A DNA stretch of 64,000 bases. Origin: Sphingomonas abaci. GTDB taxonomy: Bacteria; Pseudomonadota; Alphaproteobacteria; Sphingomonadales; Sphingomonadaceae. Numbering within the stretch: position 1 is the stretch's first letter; each line of letters opens with the position of its first letter. Positions 52,769 through 61,449 of this stretch are shown here, in pieces. Location: assembly GCF_014199625.1 (NCBI RefSeq), contig NZ_JACHNY010000003.1, forward strand, positions 372,001-436,000, given 5' to 3'. The notes beneath the pieces were generated by a model. The model did no database searches. It was not told the origin of the DNA and saw only the letters and a program-made list of their open reading frames with translations. A program made the translations under genes and the position numbers.

Positions 52769-54736
52769 ATGAACCGCAGCGTCATGGCGACGATGATGGC
52801 GACCGGGGCGGCGATCGGCCTGGCCGGCGCGGTGCCGGGCACGGCGCAGCAACCGGCCGGCAGCGTGCAGCAGGCGTTCGAAGCCGCGACGGCGCTCGCC
52901 GACAAGCCCGATCAGCAGGCAGCGGCGCTGGCGGCATGGCAGGCGCTGGAGAAGCGGGTGAAGCCTGGCAGCCGCAGCCAATCGATCGTGCTGGTTCGCA
53001 AGGGCGGCACGCTGTTCAAGTTGCGCCGCTATGACGAGGCGCTCGATTCGCTGCGCACCGGCCTGTCCGGTCTGCCCAAGGCGGATGCCAGCCTGCGCGA
53101 GGACCGGTCGCTCGGTTTCATGATGCTGGGCGCGGCGCTGATGGAAAATCTGGACTATGCGGGCGGCGCGTCCGCCTATGCCCAAGCGCTGGAGGCGGCG
53201 GATGCGCCGTCATTGAAGCTGGGCGCGATGCTGGCGCTGATCAAGGCGCAGACCTTCGTCGATCCCAAGGCGGCGGCGGCCACGCTGGCCAGCGCCGATG
53301 CCTTTGTCGCGACGACGCCGGTCGACAAGGGCGTGCGGGTCCGGCTGGAGCGGGCGCGGAGCGAGTTGCGGCTGAACAGCGGCGATATTCCGGGCGCGGT
53401 CACCGCCGCGACCGCCGCCGTCACGGCGGCCGGCGGCCTCACCGCGTCGACCGACTTGGTCGACGTATCGGTGCGGTCGGACGCGGCAATCGCCTATCTC
53501 CTGTCGGGCAAGCCGGACAAGGCCCGCGAATTTATGGCGATGAGCGGCGCCGGACGCCTTTCTAAGGGAGACCTCGACCCCGCCAGCCGGATGTCGCCGC
53601 CCGATTGCGGCGGCGATGCCGATTTGAAGCCCGAGGATATGGCGGTGGTCGAGTTCAGCATCGCGCCCGATGGCGCAACGACCGCCGTCTCACCCGTTTA
53701 TGCAGCAGGGGGCGGAAAGGTCGCGCTCGAATTCGCGCGCGCGGCTCGCCAATGGTGGTGGCCGGTCGAGGAGGTGAAGGCGATTGCGGCTTTCTTCCGC
53801 TACAACGTACGGGTCGAGATGCGCTGTTCGCGCGCCTTCCCGCATCCCGATATCAGCGACCGGATCGACCAGGCCATGGAGGACTGGCTGGGCGAGCATG
53901 GCGTGGTCCTGCCGGACAAGGCGGAAGGCCCGGTGGCCATTCCGGCCCAGCGTGCGCAGGTGGACAAGGCTCCGGCCGGATCGATCGCGCTGCTGGCGGC
54001 GCTGTTCCGCATGGCGCAGAACTGGGCACTGCCCGAAGAGGAGCGCGGCGCGCTCTATGCGAGGGCGACGACCATCGCCCAGGCGCAGAATGTCCCGGCC
54101 CTGCCGCGCCTTGCCGTCGATCTCTCCGCCCAGGCCTTCGCCTTGGCCGGCACGTCCGGATCAGGCCGGTGGGAGGACAAGGTGAATGAGCTGCTGGCCC
54201 AGCCTTTCTATGCCAATGATCCCCAAGCAAACGGCGCGCTTCGATTCGTGCTGGCCGATGTGGCGCGATCGCATCGCAACACGGATCGCGAACTGCTGTT
54301 GCTGCATCAGATCGCCGATACGGCAGCCCTGCCCAAGTCGGATCCGATGCGGGTTGGCGCGCTGGTGCGGATCGCCTCGCTGGAGCAGCGAAAGGGCGAC
54401 GTGGCGGCGGCCCGTTCCGCCTTCGCCGCGACCGGCCTGAGCGGCGATCAGTGCGCGCTCCTCGATGCGCCGCCGCGTCTTGTCAGCAGTGGCGGCATCT
54501 TCCCGATGGAGGCGCAGCGCTGGGGCTTCGAGGGGTGGATTCGCAGCGAGTTCGACGTGGCGGCCGATGGCCGCGTCACTGGCGAGCGGGCGATCCTCAG
54601 CTATCCGGCTTTCGTTTTCACCAAGGCTGGCGTGGATACGGTGAAAGCCGCCCGCTTCAGCAAAAGCTATCGTCCCGATGGCGGCCTGGGCTGCGGTTCG
54701 ATGGTGCAGACGGTCAAGTTCCGGCTTGGCGTCTGA
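52769..54736 (+). CDS. Exported TPR protein with two TonB C-terminal-like domains
   Basis: 655 residues from ATG 52769 with AGGGGGATGGATT before it. Signal peptide ~1-36 (TGAAIGLAGAVPGTAQQ region). Residues ~40-290 are helical TPR-like (RRYDEALDSLRTGLSGLP, ENLDYAGGASAYAQALEAAD). At ~290-370 and ~585-655 are beta-alpha-beta units like the TonB C-terminus: VVEFSIAPDGATTAVSP with ARAARQWWWP, and SEFDVAADGRVTGERAILS with AARFSKSYRPDGG. No Pro-rich spacer or membrane anchor as in TonB itself, so not an energy transducer. Cys pairs near PPDCGG and MRCSRA may be disulfides. Function unknown. Confidence 0.8.
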   Translation: MNRSVMATMMATGAAIGLAGAVPGTAQQPAGSVQQAFEAATALADKPDQQAAALAAWQALEKRVKPGSRSQSIVLVRKGGTLFKLRRYDEALDSLRTGLSGLPKADASLREDRSLGFMMLGAALMENLDYAGGASAYAQALEAADAPSLKLGAMLALIKAQTFVDPKAAAATLASADAFVATTPVDKGVRVRLERARSELRLNSGDIPGAVTAATAAVTAAGGLTASTDLVDVSVRSDAAIAYLLSGKPDKAREFMAMSGAGRLSKGDLDPASRMSPPDCGGDADLKPEDMAVVEFSIAPDGATTAVSPVYAAGGGKVALEFARAARQWWWPVEEVKAIAAFFRYNVRVEMRCSRAFPHPDISDRIDQAMEDWLGEHGVVLPDKAEGPVAIPAQRAQVDKAPAGSIALLAALFRMAQNWALPEEERGALYARATTIAQAQNVPALPRLAVDLSAQAFALAGTSGSGRWEDKVNELLAQPFYANDPQANGALRFVLADVARSHRNTDRELLLLHQIADTAALPKSDPMRVGALVRIASLEQRKGDVAAARSAFAATGLSGDQCALLDAPPRLVSSGGIFPMEAQRWGFEGWIRSEFDVAADGRVTGERAILSYPAFVFTKAGVDTVKAARFSKSYRPDGGLGCGSMVQTVKFRLGV

Positions 54737-54784
54737 TCCTCAAGGGCAGGGCGCCGGGCCTTCATGCCCGCCCCTGCCACCCGC

Positions 54785-55426
54785 TCACGACTCGATCAGC
54801 ACCGTCTCCGGCCGGCCGACCCGGCCGAGATCAGTGTGGCGGTCGATCTCCATCAGCGGCTTCAGCCGCCCGTCGCGGATGTCATAGACCCAGCCGTGCA
54901 GCGTCAGGTCGCGGCCTTGCGCGAAGGCGTTGGCGACCGTGTCGATGCGCGCCAGGTGGAGCAGCTGGTCGCGCACGTTCATCTCGACCAGCCGGTCAAC
55001 GCGCTGGTCGGGGGGCAGATGGTCCAGCTCGTCGGCATGGGCGCGGCACACGTCGCGCGCATTCTCCAGCCAGCGGTCGACGGGGCCGGTGACCCCACCG
55101 TCCAGCGTCGCGCGGATGCCGCCGCAGCCATGATGGCCGCAGATGACGATATGGGGCACGTCCAGCACATCGACCGCATATTGGATGACCGACAGCAGGT
55201 TGAGATCGTCGTCATGCACCAGATTGGCGATGTTGCGGTGGATGAACATCCGGCCGGGCAGCGACTGGGTCTTCTGCTCGGGGCTGACCCGGCTGTCGGA
55301 ACAGCCGATCCATAGGAATTGCGGCTTCTGCCCCGCCGTCTGGCGCGTGAAGAAGTCGGGATTCTCGTCTGTCAACTCCTTGGCCCAGGCCTGGTTGGCG
55401 AGCAGGATCTGCTTGGTGACTTTCAT
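54785..55426 (-). CDS. can: Beta-class carbonic anhydrase
   Basis: 213 residues. Zinc ligands Cys42 and Asp44 (GCSDSRV), His98 and Cys101 (ICGHHGCGG), with Arg46 pairing Asp44. Converts CO2 and bicarbonate in the cytosol. ATG 55426 overlaps the stop of the upstream SulP transporter by 4 bases, so the two are made together, pointing to bicarbonate uptake or pH balance. The closing part (GWVYDIRDGRLKPLMEID) is standard for the family. Confidence 0.95.
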   Translation of the reverse strand: MKVTKQILLANQAWAKELTDENPDFFTRQTAGQKPQFLWIGCSDSRVSPEQKTQSLPGRMFIHRNIANLVHDDDLNLLSVIQYAVDVLDVPHIVICGHHGCGGIRATLDGGVTGPVDRWLENARDVCRAHADELDHLPPDQRVDRLVEMNVRDQLLHLARIDTVANAFAQGRDLTLHGWVYDIRDGRLKPLMEIDRHTDLGRVGRPETVLIES

Positions 55427-57018
55427 GCGAAACGAACCTCGGCGGCGGGGGCGTTGATCAGCGGCAGCGTCCGCTCGGCGATGTCGCCGCGCACCACCAC
55501 CCTGATGCCGCGATAGGCGGCGTTCTTGATGAAGGCGTTGATGATGTCGACATTGTCCAGATCGACATAGCTGGTCGACGACAGATCGATCAGCAGGTCG
55601 CTGTCGGCCGGGACCTTCTCCAGCTTCTTCTGCAGCTCGTATTTGTGGATGAAGTAGAGGTTGCGCCGCGCCCGGATCAGGCAGTCGCTACCGTCGCAGG
55701 CATAGGTGATGGCGGTACGGAAGTTGCGCGCGATCACGAAGACGAAGCCGACCGCCAGGCCGATCAGGATGCCGATCAGCAGGTCGGTGAACAGGATCGC
55801 GACGACGGTGACGACCAGCGGCACGAACTGGCTCCAGCCCTGCTTGTAGCGCTCCAGGAACAGCTTGGGCTTGGCCAGCTTATAGCCGGTCGCGATCAGC
55901 ACGGCGGCCAGCGCCGACAGCGGAATCAGGTTCAGCACCGCCGGGATCAGCGCCACCGACACCAGCAGCCAGGTGCCATGCAGGATGGTCGACAGCTTGC
56001 TGTCCGCGCCCGCATCGACATTGGCCGAGGAGCGCACGATCACCGAGGTGACGGGCAGGCCGCCGATCAGGCCGGAGACGATGTTGCCGCCGCCCTGCGC
56101 CATCAGTTCCCAGTTCTTGTCGGTGGTGCGGCGCTTGGGATCGATCTCGTCCACCGCCTTGACGCTGAGCAGCGACTCCAGACTGGCGACGATCGCCAGC
56201 GTCGCCGCCGTGGTCCAGACCGCCGAACTGCCGATGGCGGAGAAATCGGGCAGGGTGAACAGGCCGACGAACGCGGAGGCGCTGTCGGCGATCGGCACCT
56301 GCACCAGATGCTTGGGGCCGAGCTGCCATTCGGGGTGGATCAGGCCGAGCAGCACATTGCCGACCACGCCGATCACCACCACCACCAGCGGGCCGGGCAG
56401 GAAGCGCAGCGGCCCCTGTTTCGGCTTGGCGTGATCCCACCAGAACAGGAACGCCAGGCTGATCCCGCCGATCAGCACCGCACCCGGCGTCAGGCCGCGG
56501 CTGACGCTGTTCCACAGGTCGACAAAGGTATTGCCGCCGGCGGTGGCGAATTCGAACGATCCCTCGAAATCGCCGTCATAGCCGACCGCATGGGGGATCT
56601 GCTTCAGGATCAGGATCAGGCCGATCGCCGCCAGCATGCCCGTAATGACCGAGGAGGGGACGAACTCCGCCAGGATGCCGGCGCGGGTGAAGGAGAAGGC
56701 GAGCTGGAGGATGCCGGCCAGCACCACCGCCAGCGTGAACACTTGATAGCTGGGCAGGCGTTCGATCGCGGCGAGCACGATCACCGTCAGCCCCGCCGCG
56801 GGCCCCGCCACCGACAGCGACGACCGCGACAGGCTGCCGACGACGATGCCGCCGATGATGCCGGCGATCAGCCCCGAGAACAGCGGCGCGCCCGATGCGA
56901 GCGCGACGCCCAGGCAGAGCGGCAGGGCGACCAGCGCCACCACGATCGAGGCCGGGATGTCGCTGCGCGCCGTCGCCAGCAGGGATTTGGACGGGGACAC
57001 CTTGGCTCCTGACTCCAC
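55423..57018 (-). CDS. SulP family anion transporter (probable bicarbonate transporter)
   Basis: 531 residues; 10-12 membrane helices beginning DIPASIVVALVALPLCLGVALASG (~20-43, a SulP signature), SVAGPAAGLTVIVLAAI and LVVVVIGVVGNVLLGL, then a STAS domain at ~440-531 (DLLIDLSSTSYVDLDNVDIINAFI read in parts). The family carries sulfate, bicarbonate or other anions; coupling with carbonic anhydrase by a 4-base overlap favours bicarbonate. The first 18 residues are polar and cytoplasmic. Paired palindromes lie 38-63 bp upstream of its ATG. Confidence 0.92.
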   Translation of the reverse strand: MESGAKVSPSKSLLATARSDIPASIVVALVALPLCLGVALASGAPLFSGLIAGIIGGIVVGSLSRSSLSVAGPAAGLTVIVLAAIERLPSYQVFTLAVVLAGILQLAFSFTRAGILAEFVPSSVITGMLAAIGLILILKQIPHAVGYDGDFEGSFEFATAGGNTFVDLWNSVSRGLTPGAVLIGGISLAFLFWWDHAKPKQGPLRFLPGPLVVVVIGVVGNVLLGLIHPEWQLGPKHLVQVPIADSASAFVGLFTLPDFSAIGSSAVWTTAATLAIVASLESLLSVKAVDEIDPKRRTTDKNWELMAQGGGNIVSGLIGGLPVTSVIVRSSANVDAGADSKLSTILHGTWLLVSVALIPAVLNLIPLSALAAVLIATGYKLAKPKLFLERYKQGWSQFVPLVVTVVAILFTDLLIGILIGLAVGFVFVIARNFRTAITYACDGSDCLIRARRNLYFIHKYELQKKLEKVPADSDLLIDLSSTSYVDLDNVDIINAFIKNAAYRGIRVVVRGDIAERTLPLINAPAAEVRFA

Positions 57019-57055
57019 GTCGTCCGGGGCGCGGGCGCGACGGACATGACGTTCT

Positions 57056-57081
57056 GATGACGTTTATGTCATCTATAGATG
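57056..57081. promoter_or_regulatory. Overlapping palindromes, candidate operator of SulP/carbonic anhydrase operon
   Basis: GATGAC-GTTTAT-GTCATC (57056-57073) is a perfect inverted repeat and shares its right half with the perfect 12-base palindrome CATCTATAGATG (57070-57081). Further ATGACG/CATGAC copies flank it (57046, 57083). The stretch is AT-rich against a GC-rich background and lies in the 155 bp divergent region. Confidence 0.45.
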
Positions 57082-57173
57082 CCATGACCTTGGGTCCGAC
57101 GCAACGCGGCCGTCGCGGACTTTCACGACGAAGGCGGTTGCACGGCGACGCGGGCCGCTTATGTCATCACGCC

Positions 57174-57704
57174 ATGGCGCATCGCCCGATCCGATCCAAT
57201 GACTGGGGCTTTCCCCGCTGGCGTGGCTATGGCTCGGGCCGCGAGGCGAAGCCGGTGCGGCTGTGCGATCGGCATGGCTGCGACAAGCCGGGCGACTGCC
57301 CCGCGCCCAAGTCGCCCAACAGCCCGGATCGCTGGTATTTCTGCCAGGATCATGCCGCCGAGTATAATCGCGGCTGGGACTATTTTCAGGGCCTGTCGGC
57401 GGAGGAGGCTGCCGAGCGCGAGCGCAACGAGGCACGGGGCGCGGCGGGTTATGAACGGTCGCGCCATTATGCCTGGGCGGGGCCCGGCGACGGCACCCGG
57501 TCGCGCGACGAACGCCGGGCGCTGGAGGCGCTGGGGCTGGACGAGGATGCCGACTTCGAGGCGGTGCGCGGCGCATGGCGGCGGCTGGCCAAGGAGAACC
57601 ATCCCGATGTGCGGCCGAACGATCCCCAGGCGGCCGTCCGCTTCCAGACGGTGCAGGCCGCCTATGAGGTGCTGCGCGCCGCCGAGGAACGCCGCGCCGC
57701 ATGA
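57174..57704 (+). CDS. J-domain protein with N-terminal Cys/His module
   Basis: 176 residues. The C-terminal third is a J domain (ALEALGLDEDADFEAVRGAWRRLAKENHPDV read in parts) with HPD at 143-145. The N-terminal part has Cys31, His34, Cys36, Cys42, Cys57 and His60 (CDRHGCDKPGDC, FCQDH), which looks like a zinc site, then a charged helix. J domains stimulate DnaK-type chaperones; here the zinc part probably selects clients. ATG 57174 is preferred because the zinc module follows it closely; upstream in-frame starts exist. Overlaps the ferredoxin-like gene by 4 bases. Confidence 0.85.
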   Translation: MAHRPIRSNDWGFPRWRGYGSGREAKPVRLCDRHGCDKPGDCPAPKSPNSPDRWYFCQDHAAEYNRGWDYFQGLSAEEAAERERNEARGAAGYERSRHYAWAGPGDGTRSRDERRALEALGLDEDADFEAVRGAWRRLAKENHPDVRPNDPQAAVRFQTVQAAYEVLRAAEERRAA

Positions 57705-58000
57705 TCCGGCGCGCCAAGGCGGACTGGCAGGGCGTGGTGCTGGTCTGCGGCAAATGCTCGCGCAAGGTCGATGGCGGCTTCGGGCCAAAGGGGCGTACGC
57801 CGCTCGCCAAGCTGCTGCGGTCGATCTGGGGCAAAGGCCGCAGGGCCGAGCGCGGCGTGATCGAGACAAAATGCTTGAAACTTTGTCCCAAGCGGGCGGT
57901 GGCGGTGGTCGACGCGACGCGGCCGGGCGAGTGGCTGGTGGTGCCGGCGGGCGAACCGGTCGATACGCTGCTCCAGCGATTGTCTCGGCCGGACGCCTGA
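57701..58000 (+). CDS. Thioredoxin-like [2Fe-2S] ferredoxin-type protein
   Basis: 99 residues. Cys16 and Cys19 (VLVCGKCSRK) and Cys58 and Cys62 (ETKCLKLCPKRAV) are spaced as in thioredoxin-fold [2Fe-2S] ferredoxins. No signal peptide. ATG 57701 lies in the ATGA overlap with the J-domain gene, so the two are co-made and may work as a pair in iron-sulfur protein folding. sufE lies convergent 10 bp away. Electron partner unknown. Confidence 0.82.
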   Translation: MIRRAKADWQGVVLVCGKCSRKVDGGFGPKGRTPLAKLLRSIWGKGRRAERGVIETKCLKLCPKRAVAVVDATRPGEWLVVPAGEPVDTLLQRLSRPDA

Positions 58001-58010
58001 CCGGCGGCGA

Positions 58011-58415
58011 TCAGGCCAGCCGCGCCGCCGTCTCGCGGATCAGCGCGATCATGTTGGGAATGCCCTGCGTGCGGTTGGAGCTGAGCTGGTTCCTGAGGTC
58101 GAAGGGGGCGAGCTCGGCGGCGATGTCGGTCTCCACGATCGCGCCGGGCGCGCGGTCCTGCACGGTCTGGAGCACCAGCGCGATGATCCCCTTGGTGATC
58201 GCGGCATTGCTGTCGGCCAGGAAATGCAGCGTGCCGTCCTCAGCCCGCGTCGGATAGACCCAGACCGAGGCGGAGCAGCCGCGCACCAGCGTCGCGTCGG
58301 TCTTCAGCGCCTCGGGCATCGGCTCCAGCGCGCGGCCGAGATCGATCAGCAGCCGATAGCGATCGTCGGCATCGAGGAATTCATATTCGTCGCGAAGCTC
58401 GGCCAGGCTGGTCAT
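58011..58415 (-). CDS. sufE: SufE-family sulfur acceptor
   Basis: 134 residues from ATG 58415. Conserved LVRGCSASVWV with Cys47, which takes persulfide from the cysteine desulfurase SufS; YEFLDADDRYRLLIDLGRAL opens the fold, and LSSNRTQGIPNM closes it. Stimulates iron-sulfur cluster assembly. The suf operon proper is not in the window; sphingomonads often keep sufE apart. No ribosome site is obvious because the upstream DNA is G-rich. Confidence 0.93.
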   Translation of the reverse strand: MTSLAELRDEYEFLDADDRYRLLIDLGRALEPMPEALKTDATLVRGCSASVWVYPTRAEDGTLHFLADSNAAITKGIIALVLQTVQDRAPGAIVETDIAAELAPFDLRNQLSSNRTQGIPNMIALIRETAARLA

Positions 58416-58495
58416 GCCGCGCGAGGTAGCGATGGGGGAGGCTGGGGGCAACCGGGGATGGGTGTTGATGTCTGCCGCAAGCCGTCCACTTGCTC

Positions 58496-58600
58496 GTTCC
58501 CCGGCGAAGGCCGGGCCTAAATGTGGGGCGGCAATGATGACGCGCAGCGCTCCGTTACATCAGCCCTCCCAACTGGGCCCCGGCCTTCGCCGGGGAACAG
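58496..58600. repeat. Dispersed inverted-repeat element, copy E
   Basis: Left arm CGTTCCCCGGCGAAGGCCGG then CCTAAATGTGGGG; right arm CTCCCAACTGGGCCCC then GGCCTTCGCCGGGGAAC. Centre GACGCGCAGCGCTCCGTTAC is shared with copies A and C. It fills most of the 291 bp gap between divergent sufE and the TRIC-type gene; the remainder shows no other feature. Confidence 0.78.
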
Positions 58601-58706
58601 GGGAGGGTGGCGGAGTGCTGCCATGCGGCATGGCGTCAGCGGCCCTAAACATCCTTTTGCCGCCGAATCAGGCGCGCCGCCGTGCGATCCGTCCTACAGG
58701 ACCGGC

Positions 58707-59360
58707 ATGATCCCGCCCGTTCCCTTGCCCGATGCCGCCCTCGTCCTGCCCGCGGCGGCGCGGTGGCTCGACATGGCAGGGCTGGCGGTGTTCGCCGCCT
58801 CCGGAGCGCTGGCGGCGGCGGGGCGGGGGCAGACGCTGGTCACGCTCGCCTTTTTCGCGCTCATCACCGGGGTGGGCGGCGGCACGGTGCGGGACCTTCT
58901 GATCGGTGCGCCGGTCTTCTGGGTGCGCGATCCGCATGTCGCGGCGCTGTGCATCGGCCTCGCCATCGCGATCTGGGTGACGCCGGGGCGCTGGTGGTCC
59001 GGCTCGGCCCTCGCCTGGCTCGATGCGGTCGGGCTGGCGGCCTATGCCGTCTATGGCGCGGCGAAGGCGCTGGGCCACGGCGTGCCGCCGGTGCCGGCGA
59101 TGGTGATGGGCGTGGTCAGCGCCTGTGTGGGCGGCATCATCCGCGACGTGCTGGCGGGCGAGCCATCGATCCTGATGCGGCCCGAACTCTATGTCACCGC
59201 CGCCGCCCTGTCCTCGACCAGCTTCGTCACGCTCCAGGCGCTGGGTGTCGGCACGGGCGTCGCGGCGACGGTGGCGGCGCTGCTCGGCTTCTCCTTGCGC
59301 GCCGCCGCGATCCGGTGGAAGCTGGCGCTACCCGCCTATCGCGCCACGCCGCGCGTGTAG
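58707..59360 (+). CDS. Trimeric intracellular cation channel (TRIC/UPF0126) family protein
   Basis: 217 residues, seven membrane helices in two homologous halves: GVGGGTVRDLLIG (~63-75) and CVGGIIRDVLAGE (~143-155), the paired GGxxRD motifs of the family. Bacterial members form K+-permeable trimers; some (YadS type) are proposed glycine transporters. Alone on the plus strand between copy E and the OPT gene, with which it overlaps by 25 bp tail to tail. Confidence 0.9.
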   Translation: MIPPVPLPDAALVLPAAARWLDMAGLAVFAASGALAAAGRGQTLVTLAFFALITGVGGGTVRDLLIGAPVFWVRDPHVAALCIGLAIAIWVTPGRWWSGSALAWLDAVGLAAYAVYGAAKALGHGVPPVPAMVMGVVSACVGGIIRDVLAGEPSILMRPELYVTAAALSSTSFVTLQALGVGTGVAATVAALLGFSLRAAAIRWKLALPAYRATPRV

Positions 59361-61312
59361 CGGTAGAGCAGGGCGACCAGCGCCAGGAACAGGATCGTGC
59401 CGCCGCCCAGCGCGACCGGCTCGAACGAGTCGCCGACGAGCGCGATCGGCGCATCGCTGTTGGTGGCATAGACCAACCCGGCGAACGCCACGCCCCACAG
59501 GCTTTCGCCCACGATCATGCCGGTCGCCGCCAGCACGCCCATCCGCTCCGCCGCCTCCGGGTCGGCCTGGCGCCGGGCCCAGCGGTCGTAGAGCGCGCCG
59601 ATCACCGCGCCCAGGACCACGGGCAGCGTCACCGCCATGGGCAGGTAGACGCCCAACCCGACGCCCAGCGGCGGCAGGCGCAGCTTGCCCGCGCGGCCCA
59701 GCATCTCGTCGAGCATGATCACCACCGCGCCGGCGACCGCGCCCCAGCCGATCATCGCCCAGTTGAGATTGCCGCCCAGCACCCCCTTGGCCAGCGCCGA
59801 GATCAGCGCGGCCTGCGGCGCGGCGAGGGCGTTGGGCCCGGCCCCCGGCGCGCCGACGAAGCCCAGCGTCGATCCCAGCAAGTTGAGCACCGGCGGCACG
59901 ACCAGCGAGCCGAAGACGACGCCGAACATCAGCGCGACCTGTTGCTTCCACGGCGTCGCGCCGACCAGTTGCCCGGTCTTCAGGTCCTGGAGATTGTCGT
60001 TGGAGATGGTCGCCACGCCGAACACGATGCCGGTGACGATGAGGGCATAGGCGACCAGCGCCTGGGTCGTCTCGGGAGGCTGGCCCCGGCCGAACAGCCC
60101 GACCAGCATCAGGCTGGCGGCCAGCACGGAGAGGATCCCGATGCCCGACACGGGCGAGTTGGACGCGCCGATCAGGCCCGCCATGTAGCCGCACACCGCC
60201 GCGATCACCAGGCCGATGACCAGCACGAACAGCAGCGCGCCGCCGATCAGCAGCACCTCCGACCCCGCCAGCGGCCCGCCCGCGATCACCGACCAGAGCA
60301 GGCCGGCGATCGGCACCAGGGTCGCCAGCGCGAGCAGCGCGACCAGGCCGATCGGCAGGTCGCGCTCGGTCACGTCCAGCACCGCGCCGCCGCGCCGGGC
60401 CTGCGAGGCGGCGAGGGCGGAGCGGATCCCGGCGGCGACCGGGCCGATGATGCGCAGCAGCGTCCAGATCGCCGCGACCCCGATCACGCCCGCGCCGAAG
60501 AAGCGCACGTCATTGCGGAACACCGTGCCCGCCCATTCGGCGACGCTGGCGGCGGGCATCGGCGCAGCGGCGGTCAGGATCGGCAGCACGATCCACCAGC
60601 CGAGCACGATCCCCGCCAGCATCGCCACGCCGACCGATAGGCCGACCAGATGTCCCGCGCCGATCAGGGCGAAGGACAGGCCGCCGGCGATGCCGGTCGC
60701 GCCTCTGCCGGCGCGGAACCACAGGGCGGCCTCCGCGACCGCCAGCTTGGTCTGGGTCAGGATGGCGAAGCCGGCCGAGCTCAGCGCGGTCCAGATGATG
60801 ACCCACAGGCCCCGGGCGCTCTCCGCCGCGCCTTCGCGGCTGCCGGCGCCGACCTTCAGCACCTCGGCGGCGGCGCGGCCCTCGGGATAGGGCAGGGGGG
60901 TGTCGAGCACCAGCGCGCGGCGCAGGGGGACGGAGAACATCACCCCCAATATGCCGCCCGTGCCGGTGATCAGCGCCGTCGTCAGATAGGGGAAGCCCTG
61001 CCACCAGCCGATCATCACCAGGCCGGGCAGCACGAAGATGATCGCCGCCAGCGTGCCCGCCGCCGAGGCGACGGTCTGGACGATGTTGTTCTCCAGGATC
61101 GTCGCGCCGGGCAGGTAGCGCAGCACCGCCATCGAGATGACGGCGGCGGGGATCGAGGTGGCGAAGGTCAGCCCGACCTTGAGGCCGAGATAGACATTGG
61201 CGGCGGTGAACAGCAGCGTGATGACGCCGCCGAGCAGGATGCCGCGGACGGTGAGTTCCGCGACCGGACGCCCGGCTGCGGGCGGGGGAGAAATGGCCAT
61301 GGCGCGCAACAT
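59336..61312 (-). CDS. OPT family transporter
   Basis: 658 residues, about 15 membrane helices. ELTVRGILLGGVITLLFTAANVYLGLKVGLTF (residues ~18-49, read in parts) is the OPT entry motif; YPEGRAAAEVLKVG (~145) and NSPVSGIGILSVLAA (~375) are family landmarks. Takes up oligopeptides or metal chelates. ATG 61312 and ATG 61300 are both possible and neither has a good ribosome site. The last 25 bp overlap the end of the TRIC-type gene. Divergent from homoserine dehydrogenase. Confidence 0.92.
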   Translation of the reverse strand: MLRAMAISPPPAAGRPVAELTVRGILLGGVITLLFTAANVYLGLKVGLTFATSIPAAVISMAVLRYLPGATILENNIVQTVASAAGTLAAIIFVLPGLVMIGWWQGFPYLTTALITGTGGILGVMFSVPLRRALVLDTPLPYPEGRAAAEVLKVGAGSREGAAESARGLWVIIWTALSSAGFAILTQTKLAVAEAALWFRAGRGATGIAGGLSFALIGAGHLVGLSVGVAMLAGIVLGWWIVLPILTAAAPMPAASVAEWAGTVFRNDVRFFGAGVIGVAAIWTLLRIIGPVAAGIRSALAASQARRGGAVLDVTERDLPIGLVALLALATLVPIAGLLWSVIAGGPLAGSEVLLIGGALLFVLVIGLVIAAVCGYMAGLIGASNSPVSGIGILSVLAASLMLVGLFGRGQPPETTQALVAYALIVTGIVFGVATISNDNLQDLKTGQLVGATPWKQQVALMFGVVFGSLVVPPVLNLLGSTLGFVGAPGAGPNALAAPQAALISALAKGVLGGNLNWAMIGWGAVAGAVVIMLDEMLGRAGKLRLPPLGVGLGVYLPMAVTLPVVLGAVIGALYDRWARRQADPEAAERMGVLAATGMIVGESLWGVAFAGLVYATNSDAPIALVGDSFEPVALGGGTILFLALVALLYRYTRGVAR

Positions 61313-61449
61313 GCCGCAGCCGAGGCGGGTGCGGCAAGCATTCCTCGCCGCCGCCCGCGATATTGTATCCGCCGGCGGGGCTGACGTGGCGAGCGGACTT
61401 CGCTAGGCGGGCTGCTCGATTACAAGCCGGACAGACGAAGGGGCGGACG

